Assembly: GCA_009780855.1 (NCBI GenBank)
Contig: WQZG01000006.1
Location: 1-64,000, forward strand
DNA: 64,000 nt
Direction: 5' to 3'
Source of the DNA: Treponema sp.
Lineage (GTDB): Bacteria > Spirochaetota > Spirochaetia > Treponematales > Breznakiellaceae
Within the stretch, counting starts at the first letter, position 1, and the number at the start of each line of letters is the position of its first letter. A program made the translations under genes and the position numbers. The notes beneath the pieces are model-generated. The model did not search any database, had not been told where the DNA came from, and saw only the letters and a program-made list of their open reading frames with translations. Positions 1-8,379 of the stretch are shown here, piece after piece.

Positions 1-699
1 ATAGAACTTGTTGACCCCGCGGCGTTCGGCGTTCTTCATTCCGTAGAAGTTGAGATCGCCCATCGCGTAAACAGTCTCCGGCCTGCTTCCAATCCAGAAG
101 TTGACCAAATCAAAATGATGGGTTGCCTTGTGTACCAGCAGTCCTCCGGAATTGTACTTATTCCGGTGCCAGCGGCGGAAGTAATCCGCTCCGTGCTGGG
201 TATTGAGCAGCCATTCAAAATGGATTGAAAATATTTCGCCGATGGTTCCGTCCATTATTATTTCGCGCATCTTGGTATGGTGCGGGGCGTAACGGTAATT
301 AAAAGTTACACGCAGATTCCTGCCGGTTCTTTTTATGCAGTCAAAAATCGCCTGTGCCTTTTTCTCGTCAATGGTCATTGGTTTTTCCGAGATTACGTCG
401 TAGCCTTTTTCCATGGCCCGGATTATGTAGTCGTGGTGGGTCCGGTCAACGCTGGTTACGATTACCGCGTCAGGTTTATTTTCATCCAGCATTTTTTCAA
501 AATCCGTGTAATAGTAAGTCTTTGCCGCAGGGACATGATATTTTTCAGTAAGCAATTTATTCGCATAATTCATGCGCGTGGGAGACAGATCGCAGAACCC
601 AACCATTTCCGCGGTGTCTTTGTAAGTTGTGGAAATGGCTTCATAATACATCCTCGCCCTTCCGCCGGTACCGACCTGAACATACTTTTTTTTAGCCAT
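1..699 (-). CDS. Gfo/Idh/MocA-family oxidoreductase (3' end beyond window)
   Basis: NAD(P)-dependent sugar or inositol oxidoreductase, cut by the window edge so that only the first 233 codons are visible. The N-terminal Rossmann domain carries GTGGRA at residues 10-15, and EKP at 105-107 holds the lysine typical of the family. The start of the second, substrate-binding domain follows. The ATG at 699 is preceded by AGGAG about 7 nt upstream. It lies 38 bp downstream of the URO-D-like gene on the same strand, so the two are probably co-transcribed. The exact substrate cannot be told; family members oxidise or epimerise sugars, polyols and glycosides. Confidence 0.85.
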   Translation of the reverse strand, partial: MAKKKYVQVGTGGRARMYYEAISTTYKDTAEMVGFCDLSPTRMNYANKLLTEKYHVPAAKTYYYTDFEKMLDENKPDAVIVTSVDRTHHDYIIRAMEKGYDVISEKPMTIDEKKAQAIFDCIKRTGRNLRVTFNYRYAPHHTKMREIIMDGTIGEIFSIHFEWLLNTQHGADYFRRWHRNKYNSGGLLVHKATHHFDLVNFWIGSRPETVYAMGDLNFYGMKNAERRGVNKFY

Positions 700-737
700 A
701 CAAATCTCCTTGTGCCGCGGCCGATCAGCCGCGGAAA

Positions 738-1844
738 TTAAAATCTGATCCAGCCTTTTTCGTGCGGATCTATCCCCAGCATTTCCTGGGCAGTCCTTAC
801 ATAATAACGGTAATTTTCCAGCGGCGTTCCGTTGGGAATCCTGTGATCCAGGCCAAAGGAAACCCCTCCTCCGCGCATACAGTCCTGCAGCTTGTATTCC
901 AGTTCCTTGCGAATCTCCTGTTTGCCCTGCCGTAAAACATGTTTGTCTATGCCGCCGCGCAGGGCAAACTGCTTCCCGTATTTTTTGCGTATACTTACAA
1001 TATCCATGCCCGCGGCCGGTTCGCAAGGGAAAACAATATTTACTCCGGCGTCAAAAAAAGCCTGGATTACAGGATTCATGTCGCCGTCGCTGTCCTGTAT
1101 AAAAAGTTTGGTCCCCCTGGATTTAAGCAGATCCCAGATACGCCGGTAATACGGATGAATGAATTCATTGATGAGGCCGGGCCCGATCATGGGGCCGCCT
1201 TTGCCTGCCATGTCCTCGTGCACCGTAAGACAATCAATCGTTATTAAGCTGCTGATTTTTTCAAGAACCTTAAAACTCGTGTCAGAGGCGGTTTGGAGAA
1301 TATCGATCATAAGTTCCGGATTATCGTAGTAACACAAACAGGTGCGCTCTTCTCCCATAAGTTCCCTGGGAAAATCATAGCCGCCGGGAATTGCAGCCTT
1401 GACCACAGAACCGGATTTTTGCAGTTTTTTGGAATTCTCAAGCTCGTCCAGATTTATCCGGGTTTCGTCATATTCAAACATATGTTTGATATTAAGCCAG
1501 TCGTCCATATTTTTAACCGGATATGTCTGCGGGAGCGGAATAGTCGCCGTGCCTTTTATCATTTTTGTTGTCCGGCCCCAGGAATCCCGGCTTATAAGGT
1601 ACTCTTTGGTATTCTCCAGAACAACTTCTTTTTGGGTATGGATCGCTCCGGTGTTTCCGCCGCAGCCGCAGGAATGAATATAATCAAAACCAAACGCCGA
1701 AAGATCGAGTTCGCTTTCGGCAGCACCCTGGGCCTTCCATTCTCCATCGAGTCCGACAAGAAGCCCCATTGTCTCGCTGAACATTTCCCTTTTGGGGTGA
1801 TTAAAAGTCATAAGATCAATGTAGTCCTGTCTGTCCCAGCGCAT
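738..1844 (-). CDS. Uroporphyrinogen decarboxylase (URO-D)-like protein, possible corrinoid-linked methyltransferase
   Basis: A 368-residue protein of the URO-D superfamily (TIM barrel). This superfamily includes haem-pathway HemE and also the MtaA/MtbA-type cobalamin methyltransferases. There is no haem context here; the neighbours are catabolic genes, so a demethylase or methyl-transfer role is more likely than decarboxylation. The segment IQDSDGDM matches the loop that reads HSDGD in the second copy at 47913, but its histidine is replaced by Gln-Asp. The ATG at 1844 has AAGGA upstream. It probably leads an operon with the oxidoreductase at 699. Family assignment is firm; the reaction is not established. 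Confidence 0.75.
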   Translation of the reverse strand: MRWDRQDYIDLMTFNHPKREMFSETMGLLVGLDGEWKAQGAAESELDLSAFGFDYIHSCGCGGNTGAIHTQKEVVLENTKEYLISRDSWGRTTKMIKGTATIPLPQTYPVKNMDDWLNIKHMFEYDETRINLDELENSKKLQKSGSVVKAAIPGGYDFPRELMGEERTCLCYYDNPELMIDILQTASDTSFKVLEKISSLITIDCLTVHEDMAGKGGPMIGPGLINEFIHPYYRRIWDLLKSRGTKLFIQDSDGDMNPVIQAFFDAGVNIVFPCEPAAGMDIVSIRKKYGKQFALRGGIDKHVLRQGKQEIRKELEYKLQDCMRGGGVSFGLDHRIPNGTPLENYRYYVRTAQEMLGIDPHEKGWIRF

Positions 1845-1972
1845 AAGAATCCTTAATCAAAATGATTTATTAAAAGATGTTATTATATATCCATTCATAA
1901 GAAAACAGTATAAAATATTAATAGAAACCAGACAATCCTGAAAATTTATATTACATAAAAAAGGAGAAATCT

Positions 1973-2923
1973 GTGAGCCATTATGTAACGATTTCCACCG
2001 TGGGCGGCCCGCCTTGCGAAGTTCCGCCGGGGACAAGCGACGAAACCGCCGTTGATACAATACTGCGGTGGCTGGAAAAAAACCTTGACCAGGTCCTGCC
2101 GGACAACCCGGATATCATTGCATTGACAGAAGATGCCGCAGGCCCCGCCGGGTATTCACCAGGGAATAATCCGGATTTTTATGAAAAAATTGAGCGTCCT
2201 GTTATTGACCTGCTGTCCGGTAAAGCGAAAAAGCACAAAACCAATATTATTTACGCTGGTTATCTGCGGGAAGATTCCAAACTTTATAATACCCAGCGTC
2301 TTATAAACCGCAGCGGCGAAGTTACAGCCATGTATAAAAAAGCATTCCCCACCATAGGTGAAGTCGAAATGGGAGTAACTCCGGGCAGCGAACAGGGTTT
2401 AATAAAAAGCGACATCGGAAACATCGCGGGCGTTATCTGCTTTGACCTTAATTTTCATCCCGCGCTTTTCCATACCGCCGCCCTGCATCCGGACCTGATT
2501 GTATTTTCGTCAATGTACCACGGCGGATTCATGCAGCAGGTTTGGGCATATTTTTGCCGTTCGCACTTCGCAAGCGCGGTGGACAGCGGCCCCTGCGAAA
2601 TTTATAACCCGGCCGGCGTAAAAATCGCTTCCACCACCAATTATTTTAACACAGCGACCGGAACCGCCAATTTCGACGGCGCGCTTTTCCATGTAGATTA
2701 CAACATCTTCGACGGCAAGTACAAAGAGGCAAAAAAGTATTACGGCCCCGGCATTAAGATAAGCGATCCCGGATACCTGGGCGCAGTATATATAACTTCT
2801 GAATCAACTGAATTTACAATAAACGATATCGCAAAAAAATTCGAACTGGAAAAACTGGATGATTATTTTAAACGCTCAACAGATAAAATCGCGCAGGCCC
2901 GCGGCAAGGAGTTTATTGCATGA
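1973..2923 (+). CDS. Carbon-nitrogen hydrolase (nitrilase superfamily)
   Basis: A 316-residue nitrilase-fold amidohydrolase hydrolysing a C-N bond (amide, carbamoyl or nitrile). The Glu-Lys-Cys triad is visible: Glu53 in LTEDA, Lys122/123 in MYKKAFPT and Cys156 in GVICFD. The start is GTG at 1973, chosen because AAAAAAGGAGAAAT lies just upstream; no ATG is better placed. The stop overlaps the start of the downstream 2-hydroxyacid dehydrogenase (ATGA), implying translational coupling and a shared pathway. The substrate is unknown; pairing with a D-2-hydroxyacid dehydrogenase suggests breakdown of an amide-bearing acid, which is inference. Confidence 0.85.
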   Translation: MSHYVTISTVGGPPCEVPPGTSDETAVDTILRWLEKNLDQVLPDNPDIIALTEDAAGPAGYSPGNNPDFYEKIERPVIDLLSGKAKKHKTNIIYAGYLREDSKLYNTQRLINRSGEVTAMYKKAFPTIGEVEMGVTPGSEQGLIKSDIGNIAGVICFDLNFHPALFHTAALHPDLIVFSSMYHGGFMQQVWAYFCRSHFASAVDSGPCEIYNPAGVKIASTTNYFNTATGTANFDGALFHVDYNIFDGKYKEAKKYYGPGIKISDPGYLGAVYITSESTEFTINDIAKKFELEKLDDYFKRSTDKIAQARGKEFIA

Positions 2924-3930
2924 ATAAGAAATTCAAAGTCGCAGTTCTTGTAAACAAAAATATGGCCGCAAGCATTTTCTCCAATGACACACTGGATTTT
3001 CTGCACAGTTTCGCGGACACAAACGATCTGCAGACATTGCCGGAAGCCATGACAGCCGATTACATGAGGACAGCGCTGCACGATGCAGACGCGTGCATTA
3101 CCTGCTGGGGAACCCCGGCCTTTACCGACGACATGTTTGGCGGCGGACTGCGTATGATCGCGCATGCGGCAGGTTCAATAAAAAACCTGGTACCCAAAAA
3201 TTTTTGGAACACAGGATGCCGCCTTACTTCCAACGCGCCTGTTATAGCGGAGGATGTAGCACAAACTACCCTGGCCTTAATCCTGTGTTCGCTTAAAAAC
3301 CTCTGGGGATTCGCTAAATCCACCAGGGACGGCCAATGGGCCGGCGGCGAAAAATCCCGCTTCGCGACGCGCAGGCTGGACGGCTTGCGTGTCGGAGTAA
3401 TCGGAGCCTCCCATGTAGGCAAAGAAGTAATAAAAATCCTTTTACCGTTTAAATGCGAAGTAGTACTTTCTGACCCTTATATCTCACCAATCGAGGCGGG
3501 AAACCTGGGCGTAAAACTAATGAGCCTTGACGAACTAATCACCACAAGCGATGTCGTAACCCTGCACGCGCCGCCGGCAGAAACCGCCAGGCATATAATA
3601 AACAGCCGCAATGCGCCCATGTTTAAAGACGGCGCCTTGTTTATCAATACAGCCCGCGGCATGTCGGTTGACGAGAACGCCCTTATAAAAGAACTGCAAA
3701 CCGGCCGGATTTTCGCCTGCATCGACGTAACCGACCCCGAGCCGCCGGCCCCGGATCATCCTTTTAGGAAACTGGATAACGTTATTCTTACGCCCCACGT
3801 CGCGGGCGGCCATACTGTCAACGGGAGACACATGCTCGGTGACAATTCCGTCAGGGAAGTTTACAACTTTCTGACCAAGGGACTTATCAAATACGACATA
3901 CGCCGGGAAATGCTTGAGCTGATGGCTTAA
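2920..3930 (+). CDS. D-isomer-specific 2-hydroxyacid dehydrogenase
   Basis: A 336-residue NAD(P)-dependent dehydrogenase interconverting a 2-hydroxyacid and a 2-oxoacid. The Rossmann segment GVIGASHVGKEV lies near residues 159-170. The catalytic Arg246 (NTARGM), Glu274 (DPEPP) and His293 (TPHVAGGH) are all present, so it should be active. It overlaps the nitrilase-like gene by 4 bp. Family members include phosphoglycerate, glyoxylate and hydroxypyruvate reductases; this one has no ACT domain, so serine biosynthesis is unlikely. Substrate not determinable. Confidence 0.88.
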   Translation: MNKKFKVAVLVNKNMAASIFSNDTLDFLHSFADTNDLQTLPEAMTADYMRTALHDADACITCWGTPAFTDDMFGGGLRMIAHAAGSIKNLVPKNFWNTGCRLTSNAPVIAEDVAQTTLALILCSLKNLWGFAKSTRDGQWAGGEKSRFATRRLDGLRVGVIGASHVGKEVIKILLPFKCEVVLSDPYISPIEAGNLGVKLMSLDELITTSDVVTLHAPPAETARHIINSRNAPMFKDGALFINTARGMSVDENALIKELQTGRIFACIDVTDPEPPAPDHPFRKLDNVILTPHVAGGHTVNGRHMLGDNSVREVYNFLTKGLIKYDIRREMLELMA

Positions 3931-3933
3931 ATA

Positions 3934-3962
3934 TTGACATTAAACCGGTTTCAGTCTTTAAT
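3934..3962 (+). promoter_or_regulatory. Sigma70-type promoter for the small membrane protein at 3980
   Basis: TTGACA at 3934-3939, a 17-nt spacer and TTTAAT at 3957-3962, placed 17 nt before the ATG at 3980. The -35 is perfect and the -10 matches four of six consensus bases. It separates the next two genes from the upstream catabolic operon. Confidence 0.6.
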
Positions 3963-3979
3963 TGGCATCAGGAAATCAA

Positions 3980-4216
3980 ATGGTAGAATTTACCCCCATA
4001 GCCATAGTCGCAATAATAGCGTTGTTTATAATACTGCCCACCACTATAATCAACTCTGCAAGAAAAAACAGTATTAATAAAAGACAGACAGACCTGGAGA
4101 AACTCAAATACCAGAAAGAAATACTGGAACTGGAACTGCAAAAACAGCAGAACGAAATCAAGCTGCTCCAGGAAGAAAGCAAGAAGTACGATAGAATCAT
4201 CGAAGGTAATTCCTGA
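3980..4216 (+). CDS. Small membrane protein with one TM helix and a coiled coil
   Basis: A 78-residue protein of unknown function. One hydrophobic helix (about residues 5-22) is followed by a basic patch and a long charged, heptad-like segment rich in Glu, Lys, Gln and Leu, probably a cytoplasmic coiled coil. The layout resembles PspB-like or phage-shock accessory proteins but no specific motif supports that. The ATG at 3980 is preferred over an upstream in-frame TTG at 3962 because AGGAAA sits 6 nt upstream. It is followed after 30 bp by the YhfC-like gene and likely shares its transcript. Confidence 0.65.
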   Translation: MVEFTPIAIVAIIALFIILPTTIINSARKNSINKRQTDLEKLKYQKEILELELQKQQNEIKLLQEESKKYDRIIEGNS

Positions 4217-4246
4217 TAATCGGTTTTGTATTGTAAAGGGGAAATT

Positions 4247-5032
4247 ATGCACATACCCGTAACTTCAATATTATTAATGTCAGTATCTGCTGTCCTGTCC
4301 ATCGGAGTGCCGATAGCGCTTTTTTTGGTATTCAGAAAAAAATTTAATTTTAAAATATTGCCGATGATATTCGGCATTATCGGTTTTACTTTGTTTGCCC
4401 TGGTTCTGGAAAGTACCATACACAGTCTGGTTATCGGCAAAATAATCATAAAAGAAAGCCAGCCTTTGCTTTTTATAGTGTACGCGGTTTTTATGGCAGG
4501 AATTTTTGAAGAATCCGCCCGCCTTATAGCGTTTTTAATACTTAAGAAAAAATACAGCGGCATAGGCACAGGGCTTTCCTACGGCATAGGCCACGGCGGC
4601 ACAGAGTCAATTCTGCTTGCAGGTGTTTCGCTGATTTTTACCATTGTCATGAGTATTCTGATAAACACAGGCAACATCAATTTATTGACCGGTAAATTAT
4701 CCGGAACAGCCCTAACCGCCATGAACGCTCAAATCACGCAATTGACAACAACGGCGCCTTACCTGTTCCTGGTAAGCGGCCTGGAACGGATGATCGCGAT
4801 TGCGATTCAGCTTTCACTGTCGGTGGTAATGTTTTACGCGGTATTCGGCAACAAAAAACTATGGCTTTACCCGGCCGCGATTATCTGCCACGCGATCATT
4901 GATACTCCCGCGGCTTCGATGCAGGCCGGTCTTTTAAAAAGCATTCCGCTGGTAGAAATATTGGCTTTGGTCTGCGCCGTACTGATGGTAATTTTAGCCT
5001 GGTTTATTCACCGTTCGTTCAGAGAACCGTAA
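4247..5032 (+). CDS. YhfC-family integral membrane protein (putative intramembrane metalloprotease)
   Basis: A 261-residue polytopic protein with seven or eight hydrophobic helices. The family signature is visible: EESAR in one helix, GHGGTE in the next and a conserved His (ICHAIID) near the C-terminus, consistent with the predicted metal ligands of YhfC/CPBP-like intramembrane proteases. ATG 4247 is chosen over a TTG at 4226 because AAGGGGA lies just upstream. The 3' end overlaps the convergent rimO gene by 14 bp. Proteolytic activity is predicted for the family, not demonstrated here. Confidence 0.75.
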   Translation: MHIPVTSILLMSVSAVLSIGVPIALFLVFRKKFNFKILPMIFGIIGFTLFALVLESTIHSLVIGKIIIKESQPLLFIVYAVFMAGIFEESARLIAFLILKKKYSGIGTGLSYGIGHGGTESILLAGVSLIFTIVMSILINTGNINLLTGKLSGTALTAMNAQITQLTTTAPYLFLVSGLERMIAIAIQLSLSVVMFYAVFGNKKLWLYPAAIICHAIIDTPAASMQAGLLKSIPLVEILALVCAVLMVILAWFIHRSFREP

Positions 5033-6446
5033 CTTCCATATCCATTCCGGCTCTGCCGGTAATTTTTCCCTTAACAACAACGCCCGGCTGTAATTCGCGG
5101 CCGTCATTTATCAATGCCGAGGCATTGATAAATTCCGAAGTGTCTATAACTGCGGCTCCGTCGACTTCCGGCGCCTGGAAAGGCAGACGCCCAAGCCACA
5201 TATCTTCTTCGCCTTCAACTTTTTCTTCAAAAAGGACATCGAAAGTTCTGCCCACAAAACGATCCATTTGTTTTTCGGTAATGGAAATTTGGCGATCCTC
5301 GATAATTTTCTTGCGCTGCAGTGCTGTTTTTTTGGGAACCTGGGGTTTCATGGAATAGGCCGAAGTATCTTCTTCCCGCGAGTAGGCAAAACACCCGGCC
5401 CAGTCCAGAGCCGCCTTTTCCTGGAAATCTACAAGCGCGTTAAAGTCTTCGTCAGTCTCGCCCGGAAACCCTGTTAAAAAAGTTGAGCGGATAACAGCGT
5501 CCGGGAACCTTTGGCGGATAGTATGTATCAATTCAAGGTAGGTTTCGGCATTGCCCCGGCGGTTCATAAGGCCCAGAATTTTTTTTGAACCATGCTGGAA
5601 AGGCAAATCAAAGTACTGTAAGAAACGTTTATCTTCCCCTATTAAATCGAGAATGGGCAGCGGAAAATGATCCGGATGTATGTAAAGAAGCCGCACCCAA
5701 AAATCGCCGTTTAAACCGGACAGCTTTTCCATAAGCCCGGGAAGGCTCATTTTCAGACTGTTCAGATTATTGCCGGGAAAACTGACTTCCGGGCCGCTGT
5801 AAAGACCGGCAGCCGCGCCCACGAGACCGGAAAAATCCCTGCCGTACGAACCAATATCCTGGCCGATAATGTTGAGTTCCCATATCCCGCGTTTGAGCAG
5901 TGATTTACATTCGTCAAAAATACTATTGACATCCCTGCTCTTTAAATTACCGCGTATAAGGGGAATGGCGCAGAAACTGCAGCGGTTATCGCAGCCTTCG
6001 CTGATTTTTACATAAGCGGAACCTGGAAAAGAAAGCAGCGGTCTTTCTCCGGCAGAAACCGCTGGAGATGAATCCCCGGCCGCCCCCGGCGTAAGCGGCT
6101 GCGGCGGTTCTGCAGCCAATGCAGCCGCTTTTGTAATACCTGCCAGATCAGAGTTACCGAACAATAAATCAGCTTCGGGTAGGGATTCCTTTAATTCTTT
6201 TTCATAACGCTGGGCCAGGCAGCCGGCCAGCATAATTTTTTTCCCGGGATAAAGTTTCCGCCATTCCAGTACCGCGTTAATGGATTCCTGCTTGGCGCTT
6301 TCGATAAAACCGCAGGAGTTAATTATTATCAGTTCAGCGTCCTGCGGCTCCGAAGGTGTCCAACCGGCGAGGTTGAGGGCAGCCATCATGTTCTCGGCGT
6401 CCACCTGATTCTTGGCGCAGCCAAAGGGATCTATATAATAACGCAT
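5019..6446 (-). CDS. rimO: Ribosomal protein S12 methylthiotransferase RimO
   Basis: Radical SAM methylthiotransferase that modifies the conserved aspartate of ribosomal protein S12. The N-terminal UPF0004 domain has Cys10, Cys45 and Cys76 for the auxiliary cluster. CDNRCSFC (Cys152, 156 and 159) binds the radical SAM cluster, and a TRAM domain closes the protein. Between the two domains lies a roughly 24-residue Pro/Ala/Gly insertion (DNA 6046-6117) not expected in the family. An in-frame TTG at 6452 (GGAA upstream) is an alternative start. It lies 39 bp downstream of the RodZ-like gene on the same strand. Confidence 0.88.
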   Translation of the reverse strand: MRYYIDPFGCAKNQVDAENMMAALNLAGWTPSEPQDAELIIINSCGFIESAKQESINAVLEWRKLYPGKKIMLAGCLAQRYEKELKESLPEADLLFGNSDLAGITKAAALAAEPPQPLTPGAAGDSSPAVSAGERPLLSFPGSAYVKISEGCDNRCSFCAIPLIRGNLKSRDVNSIFDECKSLLKRGIWELNIIGQDIGSYGRDFSGLVGAAAGLYSGPEVSFPGNNLNSLKMSLPGLMEKLSGLNGDFWVRLLYIHPDHFPLPILDLIGEDKRFLQYFDLPFQHGSKKILGLMNRRGNAETYLELIHTIRQRFPDAVIRSTFLTGFPGETDEDFNALVDFQEKAALDWAGCFAYSREEDTSAYSMKPQVPKKTALQRKKIIEDRQISITEKQMDRFVGRTFDVLFEEKVEGEEDMWLGRLPFQAPEVDGAAVIDTSEFINASALINDGRELQPGVVVKGKITGRAGMDMEVTVL

Positions 6447-6485
6447 CAGCAATTTTATTCCAACAAAATTTTTTCCGGCTGAATT

Positions 6486-7565
6486 TTATTCCAGATAATT
6501 GAATACCAGACGATAAGACCCGCTGTCATCCTTTACCCATCTTAGATCCGCTACGACAACTTCACCCGGGCCGCCGGCTTCAAGCGGTTTGGTTATACCC
6601 CCGCCGCCTATTACCTGGAGCTTTACAGCCTGCGCATTGGAAATACCGAGCCGGATGCCGTTTTGGGCCTGAATGTTCAGCTCATCGGATTGCTGAAAGT
6701 ACTGTTCGTTTCTGCCCGGTCTGTCCCGTTCAAAAAGGATCTCCCAGCGGAAAAGACAATATCCCTGGAACACTGCCTGTAACGTAAAGGGATATGGGTT
6801 TTGGGCAGTCAGCAGCACAATTGAGCCGGAGCCGGCCGGAGGTATATCATCCGCGGTAATCACAGGTTCGGCCGCGGGAGGATTATTTATTTCAAGGCGG
6901 ATCAGGGCGCCGGCGCTGCTGTCATTTTTGGCAAAGTCAGCAATTGTAACGGTCAGTTCGGGGAACCCATCTCCGTTCAAATCCAGTGCGGCTTCCTGGC
7001 TCAAATCCAGACGAACCGGCCCGGTGGGCGTATTAAGAGTGACCGTATCGCCCAGCTCCGCAAGTTCAAGCGTATAGGAATCGTTCCCGATTGTAACAAG
7101 AATTGAATCTCCGCTGTAAATCCGTTTTTCCAAGGAATCATCATTCATCTGGTATTGCACAGGAACACGGGGAGGCGGAACTGCCATGGCAGGTTTATTC
7201 AGTTTGGTAAAAAAAAACAGGACGCCTGCGGCAATCAGGCCCAGGATAACAACCGCAACTACCAGCCGCATTATTATTTTGGGCGCACGCGAAGGTGTTT
7301 TTAAAAGTACATCAACCGGAACAGGCTGCTCCTGAATTTTATAGGAACGGTAAAGCTGAAGCAGTTCATTGACATTGAGTTCAAGGTAGGCGCCGTAATT
7401 CTTAAGGAAACCAAGCAAATAAGGTTCTCCGGGAAAAACCGTATAGTCTTCCCGTTCAAGGGCATCCAGGTAACGGCCTGCAATATTGGTTTCCCTGCTT
7501 ACCGAATCAATGGTATACCCTTTTTCTTCGCGGGCAGTTTTTAACAGATTCCCCAGAGATTCCAC
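6486..7565 (-). CDS. RodZ-like protein: HTH domain, one TM helix, periplasmic domain
   Basis: A 359-residue protein with an N-terminal helix-turn-helix of the Xre/HTH_25 type (residues 5-75), a single TM helix near 98-120 and a periplasmic beta-rich C-terminal half. This is the architecture of RodZ, which links MreB to the elongation machinery. The start is GTG at 7565, preceded by AGGAG. The C-terminal half is longer than in E. coli RodZ and contains GDSILV and LDLNGDGFPELTV stretches; the latter resembles a Ca-binding or FG-GAP-like loop. It sits between the LolA-like gene and rimO on one strand, an envelope-biogenesis neighbourhood. Confidence 0.75.
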   Translation of the reverse strand: MESLGNLLKTAREEKGYTIDSVSRETNIAGRYLDALEREDYTVFPGEPYLLGFLKNYGAYLELNVNELLQLYRSYKIQEQPVPVDVLLKTPSRAPKIIMRLVVAVVILGLIAAGVLFFFTKLNKPAMAVPPPRVPVQYQMNDDSLEKRIYSGDSILVTIGNDSYTLELAELGDTVTLNTPTGPVRLDLSQEAALDLNGDGFPELTVTIADFAKNDSSAGALIRLEINNPPAAEPVITADDIPPAGSGSIVLLTAQNPYPFTLQAVFQGYCLFRWEILFERDRPGRNEQYFQQSDELNIQAQNGIRLGISNAQAVKLQVIGGGGITKPLEAGGPGEVVVADLRWVKDDSGSYRLVFNYLE

Positions 7566-7583
7566 CGATTACTCCTGATGTCC

Positions 7584-8309
7584 TTATTCGGTATCACGAA
7601 ACAAAAAATTATTTACCACATTGGCCGACGCGGGCGAATCGTAGATAAAACGTCCGGGAGGAATTCCCAGGTTGGTTCTGATATTGGAAAAATCAAATCT
7701 GACCAAAGCGTCCGCTATGGTCCTGCCTTCGATGCGGCGGATAAGCAGGGTATCGGGCGAAATGCTTAAAACGATTTCCCGGTAACCTTCAGAGATTGAA
7801 CGCCTGGTAAGCCTTAGTTTTACCACCATTTCTTTCGAGCCGTCGTCAATCGGAACCGGATCGGGTCCTGTCACAAACGAAGGAATGTAATTTTTTCTTA
7901 ACAGCGAAAGACCCTGGGAAGAAGCCAATGACGCGCCGGTTGCTGCGCCGCCGGCCGTACTCCGCTGGGTGGTAATTTCCTGGTTAAGAACAATTTTGTA
8001 ATCAGGCAAATATATTGTAAGCAGGTCTCCGTTAAAACAAATAACCTGTTCGGCCGGACGGGTAAAATCTATGCGCAAAAAAGAAGGATTAAGAAAACTG
8101 AGCTGCCCGGTCATATCGGTGGTGCCGGAACGAATCACAACGCCGGCCTCGTAATCTTTTACATTCGCATAATTATCCGATACGGTTTGCAGGTAACTGT
8201 CGGCGGTTATAATGTCCTGGGCCTTTATTTCCCGGACGGACGTAACAAGAAAAATTACCGTAACAGCAAAATAAAAAAAGGGGATTCTTTTCCCGGATAC
8301 TGTCTTCAT
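7584..8309 (-). CDS. LolA-like outer membrane lipoprotein carrier protein
   Basis: A 241-residue exported protein with the LolA/LolB fold pattern: alternating beta strands with LSFLNPSFLRIDF and VICFNGDLLTIYLP. It would ferry lipoproteins or lipids across the periplasm. ATG 8309 is chosen over an upstream TTG/ATG-bearing extension because it gives a clean signal peptide (about residues 1-24, cleavage after IKA). Eighteen bases separate it from the RodZ-like gene, with which it is probably co-transcribed. The divergent gene upstream is a lipoprotein. Assignment rests on fold-level resemblance and position. Confidence 0.7.
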   Translation of the reverse strand: MKTVSGKRIPFFYFAVTVIFLVTSVREIKAQDIITADSYLQTVSDNYANVKDYEAGVVIRSGTTDMTGQLSFLNPSFLRIDFTRPAEQVICFNGDLLTIYLPDYKIVLNQEITTQRSTAGGAATGASLASSQGLSLLRKNYIPSFVTGPDPVPIDDGSKEMVVKLRLTRRSISEGYREIVLSISPDTLLIRRIEGRTIADALVRFDFSNIRTNLGIPPGRFIYDSPASANVVNNFLFRDTE

Positions 8310-8379
8310 GATATAAAAATAACATACCTTATAAAAGGTTAAAAACTCAAGTAGCATGGAAAAGTTATATGGAAATATT

